From: JAGVSZ01 sp963716855
GTDB taxonomy: Bacteria > Pseudomonadota > Gammaproteobacteria > Burkholderiales > SG8-39
Length of the DNA: 64,000 nt
Reading direction: 5' to 3'
Assembly (NCBI GenBank): GCA_963716855.1
Contig: CAVQUV010000002.1
Location: 221,719 to 285,718 of the forward strand
Part shown: positions 59,008-64,000 of the stretch, one piece after another
Layout of the letters: every line of letters begins with the position of its first letter
Numbering within the stretch: the first letter of the stretch is position 1
Notes under the pieces: model-generated
Databases searched by the model: none
The model's input: only the letters and a program-made list of their open reading frames with translations
What the model was told of the DNA's origin: nothing
Made by a program: the position numbers and the translations under genes

Positions 59008-59607
59008 ATGAAATTGCTGGATCACCTCGAGGAGTGGTTGATCGCGTTCCTGATGGGCGCGGCCACGCTGCTGATCTTCGTCGCGGTCGTCCACCGTTAT
59101 GCCGCCGGTCTCCCGATTCCCGGCGTGCAGGACGCGCTGCTCAAGATCGACCTCACCTGGGCGCAGGAACTTTGCATCTATATGTTCGTGTGGATGGCGA
59201 AGTTCGGCGCTGCCTATGGCGTCCGCACGGGCATCCACGTCGGCGTCGACGTGATGATCAACCGGCTGCCCGGCAACACGCGCAAGCTCTACGTGCTGTT
59301 CGGGCTCGCCGCTGGCGCCGCTTTCACCGGGATCGTCGGTACTCTGGGCGCGACGTTCGTCTGGGATATTGCCCACACCGATTCGGTCTCACCCGACCTC
59401 GAGCTGCCGAAATGGATCGTCTACCTGTGCGTCCCCGTCGGCTCGTACCTGATGTGCTTCCGGTTCCTGCAGGTCGCTTGGTCGTTCGCGCGCACCGGCG
59501 AACTGCCGCACCATGACGTCGCGCACGTCGAGGGCATCGAGGATGTCGCTCCTTGGGCGCTGGTCGACGACCTTCATCCTGCGCCTGTGAAGGTAGGCAA
59601 GCCATGA
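59008..59607 (+). CDS. dctQ: TRAP transporter small permease DctQ
   Basis: 199 residues from ATG 59008 with a GGGGGAG site, preferred over an upstream start at 58948. Four membrane helices are seen (about residues 10-30, 47-67, 87-107, 133-153) with the family motif WAQELCIYMFVWMAKFGAAYGVRTG. The C-terminal 40 residues are hydrophilic. It overlaps dctM by 4 bases. Confidence 0.93.
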   Translation: MKLLDHLEEWLIAFLMGAATLLIFVAVVHRYAAGLPIPGVQDALLKIDLTWAQELCIYMFVWMAKFGAAYGVRTGIHVGVDVMINRLPGNTRKLYVLFGLAAGAAFTGIVGTLGATFVWDIAHTDSVSPDLELPKWIVYLCVPVGSYLMCFRFLQVAWSFARTGELPHHDVAHVEGIEDVAPWALVDDLHPAPVKVGKP

Positions 59608-60998
59608 GCGCCGCGATCCCCTCCCCCGCCGCGGGTCCGCGCTGGCCGGCGTTCATTCCGCCGGTGCTGATTGCCATTCCCATTGTTTTGAAGTTCGCCG
59701 GCGTTTCGATCGCGAACGCCTGGATCATCTTTGCGCTGTTGTTCGGCCTGATGCTGACCGGGATGCCGATCTCGATCTCGCTTGGCCTCACCGTGCTCAC
59801 CTATCTGTTCACGATGACGACCGTACCGATCGAGTCGGTCGCGCTCAAGCTATTCACCGGCATCGAGCGGTTCGAAATCATGGCGATTCCGTTCTTCATC
59901 CTCGCCGGCAACTTCCTGACGCACGGCGGGGTGGCACGACGGATGATCAACTTCGCTTCGGCGATGGTCAGCCACTGGCATGGCGGTCTCGGGCTGGCGG
60001 GCGTTATGGCCTGCGCCCTGTTCGCAGCCGTGTCGGGCAGCTCGCCGGCGACGGTCGTTGCGATCGGCGCGATTCTGCTGCCGGCGATGGTCAAACAGGG
60101 CTTCCCGCCGCGTTTCGGCGCCGGCGTCATCACGACCTCGGGCGCGCTCGGCATCCTGATTCCGCCGTCGATCGTCATGGTGATGTACGCGGTCGCGACA
60201 AACACCTCGGTCGGCGCGCTCTTCATCGCCGGCATCATCCCGGGGCTGGTTCTCGCAACCATGCTCGGCATGACGACCTGGTGGCGCGCGCGCAAGAACA
60301 ACTACCCGCGCCAGCCGAAGGCGACCTGGCTCGAGCGCTGGCGGACTTTCCGCGAAAGCATCTGGGGGCTGCTGCTCGTCATCGTTGTCATCGGCGGCAT
60401 CTACACGGGCATCTTCACGCCGACCGAAGCGGCCGCGATGAGTGCGGTCTATGCGTTCTTCGTCGCCGTCTACGTCTACAAGGACATGACGCTCGCGAAG
60501 GTGCCGAAGGTGCTGCTCGACTCGGCCAACATGAGCGCGATGCTGCTCTACATCATCACTAACGCGGTGATGTTCAGTTACCTGATGACTTCGGAGCAGA
60601 TCCCGCAGGAGCTCGCCGCGTGGATGCTCGACAAGGGCCTTGGCGTCATTGCGTTTCTGCTGTTCGTCAACGTCATTCTGCTGCTCGCCGGCAACGTGAT
60701 GGAGCCGTCTTCCATCGTCCTGATCATGGCGCCAATTCTCTTCCCGGTCGCGATGAAGCTCGGCATCGACCCCGTTCACTTCGGCATCATGATGGTCGTC
60801 AACATGGAGGTCGGCATGTGCCATCCGCCCGTGGGGCTCAACCTGTACGTGGCGAGCGGCATTACCAAGATGGGCATTACGGAACTGACGATCGCCGTCT
60901 GGCCGTGGCTGCTGACGATGCTGGTGTTCCTGATCGTCGTGACCTACTGGCCCTCCCTGACGCTCTGGCTGCCGACGACCCTTGGAATGTTGCGCTAG
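59604..60998 (+). CDS. dctM: TRAP transporter large permease DctM
   Basis: 464 residues and about 12 membrane helices. Motifs of the DctM family are present: IPFFILAGNFLTHGGVARRMI, FAAVSGSSPATVVAIG, ALGILIPPSIVMVMYAVATNTSVG, FTPTEAAAMSA and HPPVGLNLYVASG. It completes the DctPQM set, which drives uptake with the sodium gradient. The ATG at 59604 overlaps dctQ. Confidence 0.96.
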   Translation: MSAAIPSPAAGPRWPAFIPPVLIAIPIVLKFAGVSIANAWIIFALLFGLMLTGMPISISLGLTVLTYLFTMTTVPIESVALKLFTGIERFEIMAIPFFILAGNFLTHGGVARRMINFASAMVSHWHGGLGLAGVMACALFAAVSGSSPATVVAIGAILLPAMVKQGFPPRFGAGVITTSGALGILIPPSIVMVMYAVATNTSVGALFIAGIIPGLVLATMLGMTTWWRARKNNYPRQPKATWLERWRTFRESIWGLLLVIVVIGGIYTGIFTPTEAAAMSAVYAFFVAVYVYKDMTLAKVPKVLLDSANMSAMLLYIITNAVMFSYLMTSEQIPQELAAWMLDKGLGVIAFLLFVNVILLLAGNVMEPSSIVLIMAPILFPVAMKLGIDPVHFGIMMVVNMEVGMCHPPVGLNLYVASGITKMGITELTIAVWPWLLTMLVFLIVVTYWPSLTLWLPTTLGMLR

Positions 60999-61011
60999 GC
61001 GCGAAGCATTG

Positions 61012-61143
61012 CTACAGCCGCGCTGGCACCCAGGCCGGAAACACCACCGACACCGGCCGCGGCAGGTAGTACACCGAAGCACGACTGATCTCCAGCAGCT
61101 CGGCCGGGCGGGTGATGGACAACGCATGGTTGCGGTTGATCAT
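61012..61143 (-). mobile_element. IS3-family OrfB 5' remnant
   Basis: On the minus strand from ATG 61143: MINRNHALSITRPAELLEISRASVYYLPRPVS, the start of an IS3-family OrfB (normally KAMIDR...LSLTRQAxLLxISRGSVYYxPRP). It is in the frame shifted from the preceding OrfA end, as in programmed IS3 frameshifting. It runs out after about 40 residues, so the transposase core is missing. Confidence 0.75.
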
Positions 61144-61604
61144 CGCTTTGCGCTCAGCATGCCCCCTTTGATGAGTGCGCCTTCCAAAAAATCGTTCTCC
61201 AGTGCGAGCTCGCAGAGCTTGGCGTGCTTGGCGTGCAGCGCCTTGAGATCGACCGGCGGCTGAGCCTTCGAGGTCGTCTCGCCGAAGACGGCGGCTGCGC
61301 GCTCCAGGAGCTGGTTCTTCCAGTCGGCGTCGTTGCCATCGCTTTTCTCGCCCTTGCGATACGGCGCAACAAAGCGTGCAGCCATCATCCCCACCCGATG
61401 CCCGAGCCGCTCCAGCGCGCGCGCCCAATAGTGCGCTCCCGAGCAGGCCTCCATCCCCACCAGGCTCGGCGGAAGCTGCGCGAAAAGCTCCAGAACCTTC
61501 CCCCGCGGCACTCGTTTCCTGAGCACCGCCTTCCCGTGCTCGTCCACCCCGTGCACCGAGAACACCTGCTTTGCCAGGTCCAACCCCACGGTAGTAACCT
61601 TCAT
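61140..61604 (-). pseudogene. Chimeric transposase remnant: IS110 N-terminus joined to IS3 OrfA C-terminus
   Basis: 154 residues from ATG 61604. Residues 1 to about 94 are the RuvC-like N-terminus of an IS110-family transposase (VGLDLAKQVFSVHGVDEHG, LVGMEACSGAHYWARALERLGH, YRKGEKSDGNDAD). At about 61321-61326 the sequence switches to WKNQLLERAAAVFG and LHAKHAKLCELALENDFLEGALIKGG, the C-terminal end of an IS3-family OrfA. Neither transposase is complete. The fusion is in frame. Confidence 0.8.
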
Positions 61605-61732
61605 CGCCGACTCCCCCTCTCTTCGATTGGTGACGAATGCACCTCCAATCTGGCACATCCGATGCCGCCCGAGTTGGGGGAGTCCATCTCATTCGTTGGA
61701 CGGTCCGATCAATGTGAAAGGAGCAACAGGCC

Positions 61733-63218
61733 ATGACGTCATCCCTTGCCGACGCTGTTATCGAGCTGGCCAGCAGGTTCTCGGGCCAACTCCTCCAGCC
61801 CGCCGACGCGGGCTACGAGGAGGCAAGGAAAGTCCACAACGGTCTGGTCGACAAACGCCCGGCATTGATTGCCCGATGCCGTGGCGTGGCCGACGTCGTC
61901 GACGCCGTCAACCTCGCGCGCAAGCTGAGTCTCGAGGTGGCGGTCCGTGGCGGCGGCCACAATGTGGCGGGGCGCGCGACCGTCGACGGCGGGCTGATGA
62001 TCGACCTGGCGCCGATGAAAGGCATTCACGTCGATCCGCACGCCCGTACCGCGCGGGCCCAGGGCGGCGTCACCTGGGCCGAGCTCAACCGCGAGACGCA
62101 GCTGCACGGTTTGGCGGTCACAGGCGGCGTGGTGTCTACCACCGGCATCGCAGGGCTCACCCTCGGCGGTGGGCTGGGCTGGCTGATGGGCAAGTACGGA
62201 TTGGCGCTCGACAATCTTCGCTCCGTCGAACTCGTCACCGCCGAAGGCCAGGTGTTGCGGGCGAGCAAGGATGAACAGCCCGATCTGTTCTGGGCCGTGC
62301 GAGGCGGAGGTGGCAACTTCGGCGTGGCGACCTCCTTCGAGTATCAGCTTCATCCGGTGGGACCCACGATCACCGGCGGGCTCGTCGCGCATCCCTTTGA
62401 ACGCGCCCGTGACGTGCTTAGGTTCTTCCGCGATTTCACCGCGTCGCTGCCCGATGAGATGACCGTGTTCGGGGGTCTCATTCACGCCCCCGACGGCTCG
62501 GGCGCGAAGCTGGCGGCCATGGTGGCGTGTCACTGTGGCTCGCTCGCCGCCGGCGAAACGGCGATGCGGCCGCTCAAGCAATTCGGTCCCCCGGTGATGG
62601 ATGCCATCGGCCCGATGCCCTACTGTCAGCTCAACGGGATGCTCGATGCAGGCTTTCCGAAAGGGGCACTCAACTATTGGAAGTCGAGCTTCCTCGCACG
62701 ATTGAGCGACGATGCCATCGACACGATGATCGACTGCTTCGCCCGCTGCCCCACCCCGATGGGCCAGCTGCTCCTCGAGCACTTCCATGGCGCGGCGACG
62801 CGGGTGGGGGTCGGCGACACGGCCTTCCCGCACCGTGCGGACGGCTACAATCTTCTCGTGCTCTCCGAGTGGATGGACCCGGCCAAGACCGATCGGTGCA
62901 TCGCATGGGCGCGGAAAACATACGCGGCAGATGGAGCCCTTCATGGCCCCCGGCCGTTATGTAAATTACCTCGCTGATGACGAGGCGGGCGATCCGGTCG
63001 CCGCCGCCTACGGCCCCAACTACCGACGCCTCCAGGAACTCAAGAAGAAGTACGACCCGAGCAACTTCTTCCACATCAACCAGAACATTCGCCCAGTCTT
63101 GAGTCGCGTCGCGCCAGCGACGGTAGTCGAAGCCTCGACGGGCCATGCGCTCACTTTGATCCGCGGCCCGTCCAACATGGCGCTGAAGGGAACTCCCCAC
63201 AAGCGGGGCGCCCCTTAG
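61733..63218 (+). CDS. FAD-linked oxidase, BBE-type; one frameshift; end overlaps an attC-like site
   Basis: About 495 residues. It has an FAD-binding PCMH domain with VRGGGHNVAGRATVDGGLMIDL (bicovalent-flavin type His), GVVSTTGIAGLTLGGGLGWLMGKYGL and FWAVRGGGGNFGVAT. At about 62930 an extra base breaks the frame, and the berberine-bridge C-terminus (GRYVNYLADDE, AYGPNYRRLQELKKKYDPSNFFHINQNI) continues in the other frame. The family usually ends at about this NQNI. Here about 40 extra residues (ending MALKGTPHKRGAP) are encoded by the attC-like palindrome. It belongs to the 6-hydroxynicotine oxidase/reticuline oxidase-like group; the substrate is unknown. Confidence 0.85.
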
Positions 63219-63232
63219 CGCCGACGTTGAAC
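63170..63232 (+). repeat. attC-like integron cassette recombination site
   Basis: A 63-base imperfect palindrome. Outer boxes are GTCCAAC (63170-63176, consensus RYYYAAC) and GTTGAAC (63226-63232, consensus GTTRRRY). Inside, GGCGCT-G-AAGGG pairs with CCCTTAGCGCC, leaving one extra G on one strand only. The spacers between outer and inner boxes (AT versus GTC) are unpaired. The centre is a CCCC/GGGG hairpin. These are the structural marks of attC. Confidence 0.6.
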
Positions 63233-63543
63233 GGCTTAACGCAAGAGGATTGCGACGTTCTTGTATTGCCCTTGACGACGGCCGGCTAATGGCGTCCGCT
63301 TCATCGATTCTTGCGTCAGCTTGCCGCGGTCCCGAACTTCCGCTCCGGGTGTCGGATCCAGCCGTTGCGCGAGTTGGTGCCCGGTCGCTGGTTGTGACCC
63401 GTTTTGACCAACTCAGATTGGGTGTGCCCAAACTGTGACTAGGATAGATTGGTCTTAAGATGGGCGAGCGCTGCAAATGACTGATTAATAGCCTGCGAAA
63501 GTCTTGCTTTGACCGCCCGTAATCCTCGAGGGGGGACGTTGCC
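63233..63543. other. Intergenic stretch without recognisable features
   Basis: About 310 bases between the attC-like site and the OsmC gene. I see no gene with family features and no clear terminator. The last 60 bases before 63544 include a purine-rich GAGGGGGGACG, a plausible ribosome site region. Confidence 0.5.
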
Positions 63544-64000
63544 ATGCATCGATACGAAGCCCGGGTAACCTGGCGGCGCGACGGCGCGAAGTTCACCGAC
63601 AACCGCTATAGCCGCGGCCACGAGTGGTCGTTCGACGGCGGCGCGACCGTGCGGGCTTCCTCGTCGCCTTTGACCGTGAAGGTGCCGTACTCGGTCGCGG
63701 AAGCGGTCGACCCCGAGGAGGCGCTCGTCGCGACGACCTCGAGCTGCCACATGCTCTGGTTCCTGTCGCTCGCCGGCCGGCAGGGCTTCGTCGTGGACCG
63801 CTATTCGGACGACGCTTTCGGAGTGATGGAGAAGAACGCGGCGGGCAAGCTCGCGTTCTCATGCATCACGCTGCGCCCGCGGATCGAGTTCGCGGGGGAC
63901 AAGCTGCCTTCGGCGGACGAGATCGCGACGCTGCACCATTCGGCCCACGAGGAGTGCTTCATCGCGAACTCGCTGAAGTGCGACGTCGTAGTGGAGGCAA
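63544..64000 (+). CDS. OsmC-family protein (3' end outside window)
   Basis: 152 residues are present before the window ends. It opens MHRYEARVTWRRDGAKFTDN, then VPYSVAEAVDPEEALVATTSSCHMLWFL, with the first catalytic Cys in SSCHML. The second Cys is in EECFIANSLKCDV. OsmC/Ohr proteins reduce organic hydroperoxides through this Cys pair. The GAGGGGG site upstream supports the start. The C-terminal few residues are missing. Confidence 0.9.
   Translation, partial: MHRYEARVTWRRDGAKFTDNRYSRGHEWSFDGGATVRASSSPLTVKVPYSVAEAVDPEEALVATTSSCHMLWFLSLAGRQGFVVDRYSDDAFGVMEKNAAGKLAFSCITLRPRIEFAGDKLPSADEIATLHHSAHEECFIANSLKCDVVVEA

Overview
The window is GC-rich chromosomal DNA from a betaproteobacterium, probably Burkholderiales or a close relative. 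Three things support this. The gene order gph-ubiG-ompA-gyrA-serC-pheA-hisC-tyrA-aroA-cmk-rpsA-ihfB-lapA-lapB-ugd-hldA-hldD-cysM is the one typical of that class. The tmRNA tag reads ANDERFALAA. The -10 boxes are of the TAAAAT type. The species cannot be named from the sequence.

Layout. 1-5.0 kb: the N-terminal 800 residues of an AsmA/DUF748 envelope protein (minus strand, cut by the window edge) and a 5-oxoprolinase operon pxpB-pxpC-pxpA. 5.1-5.4 kb: ssrA (tmRNA). 5.5-9.9 kb (minus): gph, ubiG, two tandem OmpA-like lipid-anchor/peptidoglycan-binding porin-type proteins and an MtaD-like deaminase. 10-28.4 kb (plus): a long run of core genes for DNA supercoiling, serine and aromatic amino acid biosynthesis, nucleotide metabolism, ribosomal S1, IHF, LPS assembly, UDP-glucuronate and ADP-heptose synthesis, and cysteine synthesis. 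28.4-35.3 kb: a PolB-like exonuclease, rlmD, a BI-1 membrane protein, tRNA-Ser(TGA), a small HTH protein, lysC, two copies of an unexplained 97-bp structured repeat, tRNA-Ser(GCT), a cardiolipin-synthase-like protein and tRNA-Arg(ACG).

35.3-about 52.5 kb is a candidate integrative element sitting at the 3' end of tRNA-Arg. It holds a tyrosine integrase, a DUF4224 protein, an excisionase-like protein, a hairpin-rich non-coding stretch, an XRE-REC-HD-GYP fusion, a DUF2857-like protein, FlhD-like and FlhC-like activators (the SetCD/AcaCD/SgaCD type of conjugation regulator), a RES/Xre toxin-antitoxin pair, and a TraI_2-like, TraD and TraG set. It also holds an S49 peptidase and, as likely cargo, an RHH regulator with a PHB-depolymerase-type esterase. 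No mating-pore genes (TraC/VirB4, TraB, TraK, TraU and so on) are visible, so it resembles a helper-dependent mobilisable island more than a self-transmissible ICE.

52.8-64 kb is a mosaic: a secreted amidohydrolase, a scar of three truncated genes (LysR, Crp/Fnr, ferredoxin tail), NAD-malic enzyme with a DctPQM TRAP transporter, a fused IS110/IS3 transposase remnant, an FAD-linked oxidase ending in an attC-like palindrome, and an OsmC-family protein cut by the window end.

Nine otherwise intact reading frames, in core and accessory genes alike, carry one single-base frameshift each. This looks more like residual assembly indels than gene decay, and affected genes are given as one feature each.
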